A stretch of 64,000 nt of DNA from Marinobacter persicus (lineage in GTDB: Bacteria; Pseudomonadota; Gammaproteobacteria; Pseudomonadales; Oleiphilaceae): positions 45,282 through 109,281 of the forward strand of contig NZ_PTIV01000009.1 in NCBI RefSeq assembly GCF_002934325.1. The letters run 5' to 3'. How positions within the stretch are numbered: the first letter of the stretch is position 1; the number at the start of each line of letters is the position of its first letter. The notes under the pieces are model-generated. The model was given only the letters and a program-made list of their open reading frames with translations. It searched no databases and had not been told where the DNA came from. Shown in pieces: positions 46,098-55,712 of the stretch. The translations under genes were made by a program, and so were the position numbers.

Positions 46098-46769
46098 ATG
46101 GTTGATTGGTCAACGCTGGACACCGTGTTTCTGGACATGGACGGTACACTGCTAGATCTGCACTTCGATACCCATTTCTGGCTCGAACATCTGCCCAAGC
46201 GCTACGCCGAGCACAACAATCTGCACCCGCAACAGGCCAAGGACACCCTGGTGCCCATGATCATGGCCGAACGCGGCTCCCTGAACTGGTACTGCACCGA
46301 TTACTGGAGCGAGCGGCTGTCCCTGAACATCACCCAGTTGAAAGCCGAAGTGGGTGATCGCATCGGTTACCGCCCTCACGTACCAGCGTTCCTTAACGCC
46401 CTGCGCAAGGCCGGCCTGCATTCCGTGATCGTCACCAACTGTCACCCCGACCCACTGGCGCTGAAGCTTGAGCGCACCGGCCTGAACCGGTACGTCGACA
46501 GCATTGTATCCAGTCACGATCTGGACAAACCCAAGGAAGATCGCGAGTTCTGGCAGGCGCTGGCTAAAGGCACCCCCTACCGGCATGAAACCACCCTGAT
46601 GGTGGATGACAGCTTCCCGGTGCTGGAAAGCGCACGGGACGCCGGTATCAGCCAGTGCCTGGCGATTCTGGCACCGGACAGCCAGCAGCCGGCCCGGGAA
46701 CCTCATGCGGACATCCCTGGCATCCACCATTTCGACGAAGTACTGCCCGCCCTGCAGGGCATCCGGTAA
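46098..46769 (+). CDS. yrfG: GMP/IMP nucleotidase YrfG (HAD family)
   Basis: 223 residues, HAD phosphatase. Motif I is VFLDMDGTLLDL, motif II the Thr in SVIVTNCH, motif III Lys in LDKPKEDREFW and motif IV VDDSFPVL. The long NWYCTDYWSERL insert matches the YrfG group, which dephosphorylates GMP and IMP. The Asp motif forces a start near 46098, yet a terminator hairpin lies immediately upstream and no Shine-Dalgarno is visible. It stands before hslR-hslO as in E. coli. Confidence 0.9.
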   Translation: MVDWSTLDTVFLDMDGTLLDLHFDTHFWLEHLPKRYAEHNNLHPQQAKDTLVPMIMAERGSLNWYCTDYWSERLSLNITQLKAEVGDRIGYRPHVPAFLNALRKAGLHSVIVTNCHPDPLALKLERTGLNRYVDSIVSSHDLDKPKEDREFWQALAKGTPYRHETTLMVDDSFPVLESARDAGISQCLAILAPDSQQPAREPHADIPGIHHFDEVLPALQGIR

Positions 46770-46775
46770 GAGCCC

Positions 46776-47177
46776 ATGGCAGATAACAACGATCCGAAAA
46801 TCCGACTCGACAAATGGCTCTGGGCCGCCCGGTTCTACAAGACCCGTTCACTGGCCAAGGAAGCCATTGAAGGCGGCAAGGTGCATTACAATGGCCAGCG
46901 GAGTAAACCCGGCAAAGTGGTGGAAACCGGTGCCAAGCTCACCTTGAGACTGGGCTGGCAGGAAAAAGTGGTGATTGTAGACGCCCTCAGCGACAAGCGC
47001 CGGGGCGCGCCCGAAGCCCAGAAGCTCTACCATGAGACCGAAGACAGCATGAAGCGGCGCGAAGAACTGGCCTGGCAGCGCAAGACCATGCAAGCCGCGC
47101 AACTGCCGCCGGCACGCCGCCCCACCAAGAAAGCCCGCCGGGACATCCGGCGATTCCGTGAACAGAATGGCCTTTGA
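46776..47177 (+). CDS. hslR: Ribosome-associated heat shock protein Hsp15
   Basis: 133 residues with an N-terminal S4 RNA-binding domain (IRLDKWLWAARFYKTRSLAK, GGKVHYNGQRSKPGK) and a basic C-terminal tail. Hsp15 binds 50S subunits still carrying a nascent chain after abortive translation and recycles them. It starts 6 bases after yrfG and lies 13 bases before hslO. Confidence 0.94.
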   Translation: MADNNDPKIRLDKWLWAARFYKTRSLAKEAIEGGKVHYNGQRSKPGKVVETGAKLTLRLGWQEKVVIVDALSDKRRGAPEAQKLYHETEDSMKRREELAWQRKTMQAAQLPPARRPTKKARRDIRRFREQNGL

Positions 47178-47190
47178 ATCAGGAGAACAC

Positions 47191-48048
47191 ATGGCATCCC
47201 GCGATCAATTCCAACGCTTCCTTTTTGAACACAGCCAGGTTCGGGGTGCCTGGGTGCAACTGGCCGACAGCTACCAGACCATCACCAGCCAGGCCCCCTA
47301 CCCGGATTCCGTGCGCCAACTGCTGGGCGAATCCCTGGCGGCCAGTGTGCTTTTGAGCAGCACCCTGAAGTTCAACGGCTCCCTGTCGCTGCAGGCAGCT
47401 GGCAATGGCCCCATGACCACTCTGTTGGCCGAAAGCACCCACAACCGGCACATCCGCGGCATCGCCCGCTTTGAAGACGGCGCCATTACCGGAGAAAAAA
47501 CGCTGCACGAATTGCTGGGCGAAAGCCGCATGGCCATCACCATCACGCCCGACCAAGGCCACCGTTACCAGGGCGTGGTGCCCCGTGAAGCGGACACCCT
47601 CGCTGGCTGCCTGGAGGAATATTTCGAGCGCTCCGAGCAGATCGCCACCCGGCTGTTCCTGTTTGCGGACGGCGAGAAGGCCGCCGGCCTGCTGCTGCAG
47701 CGCCTGCCCGGCCATACCGAAGAAGATGACGACCTGTGGAACCGGGTGGAACACCTGGCCGCCACGGTCCAGGCCGAAGAAATGCTGGAGCTGGACAGCG
47801 AAACCCTGCTACACCGCCTGTTCCACGAGGAAACCGTGCGCCTGTTTGACCCGGAGCCGGTCGCCTTCCATTGCAGCTGCTCCCGGGAACGCACCCTCGC
47901 CGCGCTGGAATCCATTGGGCGGGAGGAGTGTTACAGCATTCTGGATGAACAGGGCAGCATCAACATGGACTGCCAGTTCTGCCACGCAAACTATCGCTTC
48001 GATAGAAACGACATTGATCATCTTTTCACCGGACATACGTTACACTAA
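47191..48048 (+). CDS. hslO: Redox-regulated chaperone Hsp33
   Basis: 285 residues. The N-terminal domain has SVLLSSTLKFNGSL-like and GITPDQG-like blocks, and the C-terminal zinc switch has four cysteines in CSCSRER and DCQFCHAN. Oxidation releases zinc and activates holdase function. ATG 47191 has CAGGAGAA 6 bases upstream; an in-frame ATG at 47158 inside hslR is less likely. The gene order is hslR-hslO-pckA as in enteric bacteria. Confidence 0.95.
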   Translation: MASRDQFQRFLFEHSQVRGAWVQLADSYQTITSQAPYPDSVRQLLGESLAASVLLSSTLKFNGSLSLQAAGNGPMTTLLAESTHNRHIRGIARFEDGAITGEKTLHELLGESRMAITITPDQGHRYQGVVPREADTLAGCLEEYFERSEQIATRLFLFADGEKAAGLLLQRLPGHTEEDDDLWNRVEHLAATVQAEEMLELDSETLLHRLFHEETVRLFDPEPVAFHCSCSRERTLAALESIGREECYSILDEQGSINMDCQFCHANYRFDRNDIDHLFTGHTLH

Positions 48049-48065
48049 GTACTTTCACTAAGTGG

Positions 48066-48108
48066 CCCGGAAGTCGCTGCTGGCGCGGCTTCCGGGGCTG
48101 TCGTTTTT
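48066..48108 (+). terminator. Probable terminator after hslO
   Basis: CCCGGAAG and CTTCCGGG (48066-48073, 48089-48096) form an 8-base stem; a run of six T follows after 6 bases, so the U-tract is not directly adjacent. Confidence 0.55.
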
Positions 48109-48224
48109 TACTGGCGCGTCTGGCATAATAGCGCGCCTGAATTGATCCGATTGTTCAGATTTCCGTCAGAATTCGGGGCGACGGGGCTGGGCAATCCTGT
48201 AGACATCCCGAGGGCGAGGTCGAA

Positions 48225-49760
48225 GTGAGCAACACTTATACTGATCTGAGTACAGCACAACTGGTCGAGCAGGCTCTGGCACGTAACGAAGGCCAGCTGG
48301 CTTCCAACGGTTCCCTGGTGGTTACCACCGGTGATCGCACCGGCCGGTCTCCCATGGACCGCTACATCGTCGAGGAGCCCAGCACCTCTGACGATATCCA
48401 CTGGGGCTCGATCAACCGCCCGTTTGACGCCGACAAGTTCGACGCACTCTGGGACCGGGTTGAAGCCTATATCGCTGAACAGGATTCGTTTGTTTCTCAC
48501 GTCCACGTCGGTTCCGATCCCGAGCACTACCTGCCGGTGAAAATGACCACCGAAACCGCCTGGCAGAACCTGTTCGGTCAAAACCTGTTTATCCGCCCGG
48601 AAAGCTACAACCCCTCTGACAAACAGGAATGGCAGATCCTCAACGCCGCCAACTTCGAGTGTGTTCCCGAGCGTGACGGCACCAACTCGAACGGCACCGT
48701 GATGATCAACTTTGCCAAGCGCAAAGTTCTGCTGGCCGGTATGCACTACGCCGGCGAGATGAAAAAAGCCATGTTCTCGGTTCAGAACTTCCTGCTGCCG
48801 GAAAAAGACGTGCTGCCCATGCACTGTTCCGCCAACGTCAGCGAGACCGGCGAGACCTGCCTGTTCTTCGGCCTGTCCGGCACCGGCAAGACCACCCTGT
48901 CGGCCGATCCCCACCGCTACCTGATCGGTGATGACGAGCACGGCTGGGGCCCAGGCACCGTATTCAACATCGAAGGCGGCTGCTACGCCAAGTGCATCGA
49001 TCTGAGCCGCAAGAACGAGCCGATCATCTGGGATGCCATCCGTTTTGGCGCCATTGTGGAAAACGTGGTGATCGACCCGGACACCCGTGTTCCCGACTAC
49101 ACCGACACCTCACTGACCGAAAACTCCCGTTGCGCCTACCCGCTGGAGCACGTTGAGAAGCGTGTCGAGGAAAACCGTGCCGGTGAGCCGTCGCACATCA
49201 TCTTCCTGACCTGCGACATGACTGGTGTTCTGCCGCCTGTGTCCATCCTGAGCCGTGAAGCGGCCGCCTACCACTTCCTGAGCGGTTACACCGCCCTGGT
49301 AGGCTCCACCGAGATGGGTTCTTCCTCCAAGCTGAAGTCCACCTTCTCCACCTGCTTCGGCGCACCTTTCTTCCCGCGCCCGGCTGGCGTTTATGCCGAG
49401 CTGCTGATGAAGCGCGTGGATGAGTTCAACAGCAAGGTGTTCCTGGTGAACACCGGCTGGACCGGTGGACCCTACGGTGAAGGCAAGCGCTTCAGCATCC
49501 CGACCACCCGCGCCATCATCGCCGCGATCCAGAACGGCGACCTGGACGACGTCGAAACCGAGCACCTGGACGCCCTGAACCTGGACGTACCCAAGCACGT
49601 GCCCGGCGTGGATACCGAGCTGCTGAACCCGCGCAAGACCTGGGTAAGCCCGGACTACTACGACGGCAAGGCCGAAGAGCTGATCAGCCAGTTCGTGGAA
49701 AACTTCAAGAAATTCGACGTGGCGGACGCCATCGTCGAGGCCGGACCGAAGCTCGGCTGA
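48225..49760 (+). CDS. pckA: Phosphoenolpyruvate carboxykinase (ATP)
   Basis: 511 residues; converts oxaloacetate and ATP to phosphoenolpyruvate for gluconeogenesis. It shows the kinase-1 motif [16 protein letters not shown], the metal motif DDEHGWG and the substrate loop [14 protein letters not shown]. The start is GTG 48225. It has its own upstream region of 176 bases and a strong terminator, so it is monocistronic. Confidence 0.96.
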   Translation: MSNTYTDLSTAQLVEQALARNEGQLASNGSLVVTTGDRTGRSPMDRYIVEEPSTSDDIHWGSINRPFDADKFDALWDRVEAYIAEQDSFVSHVHVGSDPEHYLPVKMTTETAWQNLFGQNLFIRPESYNPSDKQEWQILNAANFECVPERDGTNSNGTVMINFAKRKVLLAGMHYAGEMKKAMFSVQNFLLPEKDVLPMHCSANVSETGETCLFFGLSGTGKTTLSADPHRYLIGDDEHGWGPGTVFNIEGGCYAKCIDLSRKNEPIIWDAIRFGAIVENVVIDPDTRVPDYTDTSLTENSRCAYPLEHVEKRVEENRAGEPSHIIFLTCDMTGVLPPVSILSREAAAYHFLSGYTALVGSTEMGSSSKLKSTFSTCFGAPFFPRPAGVYAELLMKRVDEFNSKVFLVNTGWTGGPYGEGKRFSIPTTRAIIAAIQNGDLDDVETEHLDALNLDVPKHVPGVDTELLNPRKTWVSPDYYDGKAEELISQFVENFKKFDVADAIVEAGPKLG

Positions 49761-49774
49761 GCCTCACCAACCAC

Positions 49775-49815
49775 AAAAAAAGCGCCCTGCGTCACAGCAC
49801 GGCGCTTTTTTTATT
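49775..49815. terminator. Terminator after pckA
   Basis: A-rich stretch, GCGCC / GGCGC stem and a T-run (AAAAAAAGCGCC ... GGCGCTTTTTTT), able to act in both directions. Confidence 0.85.
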
Positions 49816-49922
49816 TGCATATTGAGTGCTTCAGCAGTAAAGATTGCATCTACCGTCGCCTTATCAGGCTGACGGCCTGATGCTTCAACAACGATAAAAG
49901 CAAACGCACACAGGAGAGACTC

Positions 49923-50195
49923 ATGCGCAAACCCGAACTTGCTGCCGAGATTGCCGACAAAGCCGGCCTGAGCAAAGAGAAAGCGGGCGAGGTGATCAAC
50001 GCCTTCACCGACCAGGTATCCGCCGCTGCGGCCCGAGGTGAAGACACCAGCCTGATCGGCTTCGGTACGTTCAGCGTCCGCAAACGGGAAGCCCGCCAGG
50101 GGCGCAACCCCCAGACCGGCGCCGCCATCCAGATTCCCGCCAGCAAGACGGTGGGCTTTAAGGCTGGCAAGGGCCTTAAGGACGCCGTAAGCTGA
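49923..50195 (+). CDS. HU-family DNA-binding protein
   Basis: 90 residues, the standard HU length. It has MRKPELAAEIADKAGLSK, the IGFGTFSVRKREARQGRNPQ beta-arm and PASKTVGFKAGKGLKDAV, so it should bind and bend DNA as a nucleoid protein. It is monocistronic with GGAGAG upstream and a strong terminator. Whether it is the main HU or a paralogue cannot be told from here. Confidence 0.93.
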   Translation: MRKPELAAEIADKAGLSKEKAGEVINAFTDQVSAAAARGEDTSLIGFGTFSVRKREARQGRNPQTGAAIQIPASKTVGFKAGKGLKDAVS

Positions 50196-50198
50196 CGC

Positions 50199-50230
50199 AA
50201 AAAGGCCCGCAACCGCGGGCCTTTTTTATT
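50199..50230. terminator. Bidirectional terminator between the HU gene and pyrC'
   Basis: AAAGGCCCGC / GCGGGCCTTTT stem with A-run before and T-run after; the convergent pyrC' stop lies 2 bases beyond, so it probably serves both genes. Confidence 0.85.
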
Positions 50231-50231
50231 C

Positions 50232-51545
50232 TCAGAGCGAAGGGGCCGAGCTGGCCGGCCAGACTTCCTGGCCCTGAACCAGCGTACGCTCCACCCGGCC
50301 CCGCAACGGTCGGTCCAGCACTGGTGCGTGCTTACCCACCGACATCAATGCCTTCGCCGAGGGCTGCCAGGTCTGCTCGGGATCGAATACGCACAGGTCA
50401 GCAACCGCACCTTCCACCAGCGCGCCACTTTCCTGCAGGATCGCCGAAGGCCCCGTGGTCAGCGCCTGAAGCAGCCTTACCCGGGATAACTCGCCCCGCG
50501 CCACCAGTTCCAGTCCCAGCGACAGAACGCTCTCAATACTCGACAGTCCCGGCTCGGTGGCCGGCAACGGTGCCTGCTTGGCGGCGGAATCGTGAGGCTG
50601 GTGCTGACTGACGATGGCTTCAATCAATCCCTGCTCCACGCCCGCCAGCAACGCCTGGCGGTCGGCTTCTGATCGTAGCGGCGGCTGCACGTGGAAGCGG
50701 CTGTCAAAACCGGCCAGGGCTTCCTCCGTGAACACCAACTGATGCATGGCCACATCGGCGGTCACCGGCACACCCTGCTTGCGGGCCCGCTCAAGCATTT
50801 CCACACTCCTGGCGCAGGACAACTGGCTCAGGTGCAGCTTCACGCCGGTCTCTTCCGCCAACAGCAGCATTTCCGCCACAGCTGCGGTTTCCGCCACCTC
50901 GGGAATACCCAGCAGCCCCAGGCGGGTGGTGACCTGTCCGTCATGAGCATAACCATCGGCCGCCAGGGCCTGGTTTTCGGGGCTGAACATCACCGTTAAA
51001 CCGAAGGTCTCGGCGTACGCCATGCACCGTCTGAGAATTCGTGCGTTGCCAACGGTATGGGAACCGTTACCCAGCAATTTACAGCCCGCCTTCTGCAGGC
51101 CCGCCATGTCACTGAGCAGTTCACCCTTCAGGCCCCGCGTCACGGCGCCCACCGGCAGTACGCGCACCACGCCGCGAGAGGCAGCGGCTTCGCGTATCAG
51201 ATGAGTCACCGCACCGGAATCATTAACCGGCGAGGTTTCCGGCGAGGCGCACACGGTGGTAAAACCGCCGTGGGCAGCCGCCAGGGTTTCCGAAGCAATG
51301 TTGCCTTTCTGTCCGTTCCCCGGTTCGCGCAGGTTGCAGCACAGATCAACGAAGCCCGGTGTAATCACACAACCGCTGGCATCGAGCGTGCGATCAGCCG
51401 AGGCTTCAAGGGCACTGGCTCCCAAGATGGCCACCCGGCCGTCCGCAATCAGCAGACCCGGGTTATCCCGTTCGATTTGGCCATCGAACAGGGTTCCTCC
51501 AGTAATTCGGAGACTGCCGCCTGCCATTGAATTCATATCACTCAT
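50232..51545 (-). CDS. Dihydroorotase-like subunit, catalytically dead (PyrC'/PyrX)
   Basis: 437 residues of the dihydroorotase fold, but the metal motif that should read D-x-H-x-H-L-R is [10 protein letters not shown]: both histidines are lost, so no dihydroorotase activity is expected. This matches the pseudo-dihydroorotase of Pseudomonas, which is needed to assemble the aspartate carbamoyltransferase holoenzyme. It is coupled to pyrB by an ATGA overlap. A true dihydroorotase must be elsewhere on the chromosome. Confidence 0.92.
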   Translation of the reverse strand: MSDMNSMAGGSLRITGGTLFDGQIERDNPGLLIADGRVAILGASALEASADRTLDASGCVITPGFVDLCCNLREPGNGQKGNIASETLAAAHGGFTTVCASPETSPVNDSGAVTHLIREAAASRGVVRVLPVGAVTRGLKGELLSDMAGLQKAGCKLLGNGSHTVGNARILRRCMAYAETFGLTVMFSPENQALAADGYAHDGQVTTRLGLLGIPEVAETAAVAEMLLLAEETGVKLHLSQLSCARSVEMLERARKQGVPVTADVAMHQLVFTEEALAGFDSRFHVQPPLRSEADRQALLAGVEQGLIEAIVSQHQPHDSAAKQAPLPATEPGLSSIESVLSLGLELVARGELSRVRLLQALTTGPSAILQESGALVEGAVADLCVFDPEQTWQPSAKALMSVGKHAPVLDRPLRGRVERTLVQGQEVWPASSAPSL

Positions 51546-52561
51546 GCCCGGCTCCCCTCGTTTTCCGTCTGTGCCTGTTGCCGCTCTGACATCTGTCCGC
51601 CCATGGCCATGGACATTACCGCCATCCGGATCGCGATACCGTTGGTGACCTGACTCAGAATCACCGATTGCGGACCGTCGGCCACCGAGGACTCAATTTC
51701 CACCCCACGGTTGATGGGCCCCGGATGCATGACAATGCAGTCTGGCTTCGCCAGTGCCAGCTTGTCTTCGGTCAGGCCGTAGAGGCGGAAAAACTCTCTT
51801 TCGCTGGGCAACAAGGCGCCTTCCATACGTTCGTTCTGCAGGCGCAGCATGATTACCACATCCAGGTCTTTCATGCCCCGTTCCATGTCGTATTCCACGG
51901 TGCAACCCAGACTCTCCACATCCCGGGGCAACAAAGTGCCCGGGGCAATTACCCGGACTTCCTCAACACCCAGCTCGTTCAGGGCGCGAATCTGGGAGCG
52001 GGCCACGCGGGAATGCAGCACGTCACCCACAATGGCCACTTTCAGGCCTTCAAAACCACCCTTGTTCTGACGAATGGTCAGCATATCGAGCATCGCCTGG
52101 GTGGGGTGCGAGTGGCGGCCGTCGCCGGCGTTGATGATGGCCACGCCCGGCGTGACGCTCTCGGCGATGAAGTGCGGAGCCCCACTCTGGGAGTGACGCA
52201 CCACGAACATGTCACTGGCCATCGCTTCCAGGTTCAGCAAGGTGTCGGACAGGGATTCGCCCTTGGAGGTGGCCGAAGTGGAAATATCCAGGTTCAGTAC
52301 GTCTGCAGAGAGCCGCTTGGCGGCCAGCTCGAAGGTGCTTCGGGTGCGGGTGCTGGGCTCGAAGAACAGGTTCACCACCGTGCGGCCGCGCAGCAGGGGG
52401 ACTTTCTTGATGCTGCGGGTGCCCACCTCAATGAAGGAGTCGGCGGTGTCCAGAATATCGGTAAGCAGTTCGCGGCTGAGGCCGTCCAGAGTGAGGAAAT
52501 GCCGCAACTGACCGCCCCGGGTCAGCTGCAGGTGATTCGGGGAATGATCATTCGCGGTCAT
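51542..52561 (-). CDS. pyrB: Aspartate carbamoyltransferase catalytic subunit
   Basis: 339 residues; condenses carbamoyl phosphate with aspartate in pyrimidine synthesis. The carbamoyl-phosphate motif [15 protein letters not shown] and the aspartate-site [11 protein letters not shown] are present. The N-terminal extension beyond the E. coli length is typical of the Pseudomonas class that forms a dodecamer with PyrC'. It lies between pyrR (24 bases) and pyrC' (overlapping). Confidence 0.95.
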   Translation of the reverse strand: MTANDHSPNHLQLTRGGQLRHFLTLDGLSRELLTDILDTADSFIEVGTRSIKKVPLLRGRTVVNLFFEPSTRTRSTFELAAKRLSADVLNLDISTSATSKGESLSDTLLNLEAMASDMFVVRHSQSGAPHFIAESVTPGVAIINAGDGRHSHPTQAMLDMLTIRQNKGGFEGLKVAIVGDVLHSRVARSQIRALNELGVEEVRVIAPGTLLPRDVESLGCTVEYDMERGMKDLDVVIMLRLQNERMEGALLPSEREFFRLYGLTEDKLALAKPDCIVMHPGPINRGVEIESSVADGPQSVILSQVTNGIAIRMAVMSMAMGGQMSERQQAQTENEGSRA

Positions 52562-52585
52562 GGCACGCCTGTTTTTCTGTTGGAG

Positions 52586-53098
52586 TTATGACTGTCCGGA
52601 TTCCTGAAGCTCAATGCGCAGAGGCTCTGGGCCCCGCAGCTTCACGCGCTGGTGGGCACCCAACTCAAGAACCTGGCCGACCACATCCGGCTGGACCGGC
52701 AATTCCCGGGACCCCAGATCGACCAGCGTGGCCAGTATGATACTGGCAGGACGCCCATAATCGAAAATTTCATTCATGGCGGCCCGAATGGTGCGCCCGC
52801 TCATAATCACATCATCAATCAGCAGGATGTCGCGCCCTTCGGTATCGAACGGCAGGCTGGAGGGCTTCACCTTCGGGTTCAGGCCAATGCGACTGAAATC
52901 GTCCCGGTAAAACGAGATGTCGAGTTCGCCGAAAGGCGTCTCGATGCCCAGACGCTTGCCCAGGACATCCGCCAGCCAGACACCGCCGGTGCGGATGCCT
53001 ATCAGGGCGGGATCGGTCACGCCACGCTGCTCGAGGGTCCGACGCAGGCCGGCTTCCATTTCATCCAGCAACTGGTTGATATCAAACAAAGCGGTCAT
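52586..53098 (-). CDS. pyrR: PyrR bifunctional pyrimidine regulator / uracil phosphoribosyltransferase
   Basis: 170 residues with the PRPP-binding loop DILLIDDVIMSGRTIRAAM and the GIRTGGVWLA motif. In Gram-positive bacteria PyrR attenuates pyr mRNA; in Pseudomonas it is encoded directly before pyrB and acts in pyrimidine control. The context here is the same. I see no antiterminator structure in the 24 bases to pyrB. Confidence 0.94.
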   Translation of the reverse strand: MTALFDINQLLDEMEAGLRRTLEQRGVTDPALIGIRTGGVWLADVLGKRLGIETPFGELDISFYRDDFSRIGLNPKVKPSSLPFDTEGRDILLIDDVIMSGRTIRAAMNEIFDYGRPASIILATLVDLGSRELPVQPDVVGQVLELGAHQRVKLRGPEPLRIELQESGQS

Positions 53099-53117
53099 TC
53101 AAACCTCGTTTTTCAGG

Positions 53118-53543
53118 TCAGCCGGATTGTTCCCGGCACCAGGTTTCCAGAATTAATACAGCCGCACGGTCGTCCACGCCGTGACGGCCAAAGTCCCGAC
53201 TGCCACCGGCGGCCATCACATCGCCCTTGGCCTCAAAACTGGTCAGCCGTTCGTCCACCATCTCTACCGGGACATGATACCGGCCATGCAGGCGTTTGCC
53301 GAACTTTCGGGCTCGGGCGCACATGTCGTTTTCGGTGTCGTCCATATTCAGCGGCAACCCCACCAGGACGACATCCGGCTGCCACTCAGCCAACAGTTGC
53401 TCAATGTCCTGCCAATCGGGAATGCCATCCCGGGCCGGAATCATGGCCACCGGCTGGCCGGTTCCGAGCATTTCCTGTCCGGTGGCCACACCAATACGGC
53501 GAGTACCAAAATCAAAGGCGAGAATACGACGGCTGGCAGTCAT
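53118..53543 (-). CDS. ruvX: YqgF/RuvX family pre-16S rRNA nuclease / Holliday-junction resolvase-like protein
   Basis: 141 residues of the RNase H-like YqgF family, with the acidic residues in LAFDFGTRRIGVATG, VVLVGLPLNMD, VDERLTSFEA and GVDDRAAVLIL. E. coli YqgF matures the 5' end of 16S rRNA. It overlaps the TonB-like gene by 4 bases. In Pseudomonas a yqgE (algH) gene usually sits between these two; it is missing here. Confidence 0.93.
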   Translation of the reverse strand: MTASRRILAFDFGTRRIGVATGQEMLGTGQPVAMIPARDGIPDWQDIEQLLAEWQPDVVLVGLPLNMDDTENDMCARARKFGKRLHGRYHVPVEMVDERLTSFEAKGDVMAAGGSRDFGRHGVDDRAAVLILETWCREQSG

Positions 53544-54406
53544 CCGGCGGACAGCCCCCGCTGCTGGAATGACCAGGTACGGATGATTTCCAGCACATCA
53601 AACTGCTCACGCATGTCCTCGGGGAAGGGCGCGAAAGGAGCCGCCATCCGCACGATCTGGATGGCCGCGTCATCCAGCACGGAACTGCCGGAGGATTGCA
53701 GTATCGCCACCTCGCGAATGCTGCCATCCTTCTTCAGGGACACCAGCAAGCGCAGGTCGCCATAGATGCCGGCACGACGGGCCTGACTGGGATAATTCAG
53801 GTTGCCCACGCGGGTGACTTTGTCGACCCAGTTCTGCACGTACCAGGCATTGTTCGACTGCAAAGTGGAAACCGCGGTCACCCGCTTCACCCGGGGCCGC
53901 CGGGCATAGGCCTGCTGCTGGTCAGCAAGACGCGCCTCCAGTGAGGCGATCTCCAGGCTGCGCTCCATCAGGCTTTTCTTTTCAGCACGTGGCAGGGGTT
54001 CCGGCTTCGGCTCGGTCTGCTCCCGCGGCTCCTGAACCTGCCGGCTGGCATCACTCCGGGTCTGGACAACCGCACGCGCCTGCTGTGGCTGCGGCTCGGT
54101 GGTGGTTTGCGGCTGCGGCTGGACCTGCGCCACCTTCGGCTGCGGCATGTCTGCCGGCTGAGGCGAGGTCATTTCAACTTTCTCTTCCGTGGTACCACTG
54201 CCCTGCTGATTGGTTTGGGCCAGGAAATCCGCCTCTTCCGGCGCCTGTTCGTCATCATACTGCGACAGGGTGATTTCCATGGTCTGGGCAGACGCCGGCG
54301 GCTCCTCCGGCGCAAAGGTAAGGCCCAACGCCAAAATGGCGTGCAACGCCAGCGCCATGAACAGCGTGAAGGAAAATCTGTCGAAATCCGTTACCTGCGC
54401 TGCCAT
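53540..54406 (-). CDS. TonB-family energy transducer
   Basis: 288 residues. One N-terminal span (FTLFMALALHAILALGLTF) precedes a Pro/Gln/Glu-rich periplasmic linker and a C-terminal TonB domain (NAWYVQNWVDKVTRVGNLNY, LLVSLKKDGSIREVAILQSS, MAAPFAPFPEDM). No exbB/exbD genes are nearby. In Pseudomonas the equivalent gene next to pilG has been linked to twitching motility (TonB3), so a role with the divergent Pil-Chp operon is possible; that is inference from position. Confidence 0.9.
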   Translation of the reverse strand: MAAQVTDFDRFSFTLFMALALHAILALGLTFAPEEPPASAQTMEITLSQYDDEQAPEEADFLAQTNQQGSGTTEEKVEMTSPQPADMPQPKVAQVQPQPQTTTEPQPQQARAVVQTRSDASRQVQEPREQTEPKPEPLPRAEKKSLMERSLEIASLEARLADQQQAYARRPRVKRVTAVSTLQSNNAWYVQNWVDKVTRVGNLNYPSQARRAGIYGDLRLLVSLKKDGSIREVAILQSSGSSVLDDAAIQIVRMAAPFAPFPEDMREQFDVLEIIRTWSFQQRGLSAG

Positions 54407-54449
54407 TACCCTTCCCTGGTGTGTGTTCGATTAGCCACGGTCACTTGCT

Positions 54450-55403
54450 TCAACGCGCCTCCAGTCGGCGGACGATTGCCTCCATCAGCATATCGGAAAT
54501 ATCGATACCAAAGGCGGCATCCAGTTCACGAATACAGGTAGGGCTGGTGACATTAATTTCGGTGAGGTAATCGCCAATCACATCCAGACCAACGAACATC
54601 AGCCCTTTCTCCTTGATCACCGGCGCCACACGGGCACAGATTTCCCGGTCGCGCTTGGTCAGCTCGCGCCCCTCACCACGACCGCCAGCCGCCAGATTGC
54701 CGCGATTCTCTCCCTGGGACGGAATCCGTGCAAGGGCATAGGGCACAGGTTCGCCCTCGATCAGCAAAATTCGTTTGTCGCCGTCGGAGATCTCAGGAAT
54801 GAATTTCTGGGCCATCGCCTGGTGCGCGCCATAGTTGGTCAGGGTTTCAATGATCACGCCCAGGTTGGAATCGTTCTCCCGGACCCGGAAGATCGACCGA
54901 CCGCCCATGCCATCCACCGGCTTCATGATGACGTCACCGTGCTTGGCGTAGAAATCCTTGAAACGCTGGGTTGAACGGGTGACCAACAGCGGCGGTGTCA
55001 GGTCTTCAAACTGGGTGGCAAACAGCTTTTCGTTGCAATCCCGTAGGGTCGCTGCCGGATTCACCACCAGTGCACCCTGCTGCTCGGCGGCCTCCAGAAT
55101 AAAGGTGGCCATCAGAAATTCCCGGTCCACCGGAGGGTCCTTGCGCATCAGAATCACATCCAGGTCACCCAGTGCCCGCTCCTGGTGGGGGCCAAAGTGG
55201 AACCAGTTTTCCGGATCGTTATGCACCGTCAGGGTGTGGGTGTGCGCCATGGCGCGACCACCATCCAGGTACATGTCCGCCAATTCCATATACTCGATTT
55301 CCCAGCCACGCTTCTGGGCCGCCAACAACATGGCCAGTGAGCTGTCTTTCTTGAAATGGATATCCTCGATGGGATCCATCACGATACCGAGCCGGATGGT
55401 CAT
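54450..55403 (-). CDS. gshB: Glutathione synthetase
   Basis: 317 residues (E. coli 316). ATP-grasp enzyme joining gamma-glutamylcysteine and glycine. It has MTIRLGIVMDPIEDIHFKKD at the start, MKPVDGMGGRSIFRV and the ATP/Mg block GLDVIGDYLTEINVTSPT. ATG 55403 fits the family start; the longer open frame to 55574 is not coding. It heads a six-gene minus-strand operon (gshB-tonB-ruvX-pyrR-pyrB-pyrC'). Confidence 0.96.
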   Translation of the reverse strand: MTIRLGIVMDPIEDIHFKKDSSLAMLLAAQKRGWEIEYMELADMYLDGGRAMAHTHTLTVHNDPENWFHFGPHQERALGDLDVILMRKDPPVDREFLMATFILEAAEQQGALVVNPAATLRDCNEKLFATQFEDLTPPLLVTRSTQRFKDFYAKHGDVIMKPVDGMGGRSIFRVRENDSNLGVIIETLTNYGAHQAMAQKFIPEISDGDKRILLIEGEPVPYALARIPSQGENRGNLAAGGRGEGRELTKRDREICARVAPVIKEKGLMFVGLDVIGDYLTEINVTSPTCIRELDAAFGIDISDMLMEAIVRRLEAR

Positions 55404-55712
55404 AGCGTCTCCTGAATATTGGGGTTGAAAGCTCCAGCAAAAACACGAACCGGTACGCAGAGTGAGCCGGGCATTAGCTGCTATGCTTGGACACCAAATA
55501 GTATTGTACCCGAAGCAGAAATGCATTCGGAGAAGTGGCCAGATCAATTTTCGCGATGGTAAAGGCAGGTACAATTCGTCCGGACACGGACTAATCGTAT
55601 ACGACCATTGATAGCCATTTAACTGAGCAGGGTTTATAGAACAACCAGAAGGTTTGTGTTAAAACCCGGGATGCAACTTACGACAGTCGCTGGAGCGCAA
55701 GGCAGTTGGACA
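55404..55712. other. Divergent promoter region between gshB and pilG, 309 bases without a gene
   Basis: No coding frame is convincing here. A TACAAT hexamer occurs on the minus strand (55508-55503), a candidate -10 for gshB. On the plus strand TTGATA (55608-55613) and TTTATA (55633-55638), 19 bases apart, could be a weak pilG promoter. A 10-base palindrome TCGTATACGA lies at 55595-55604. Confidence 0.35.
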
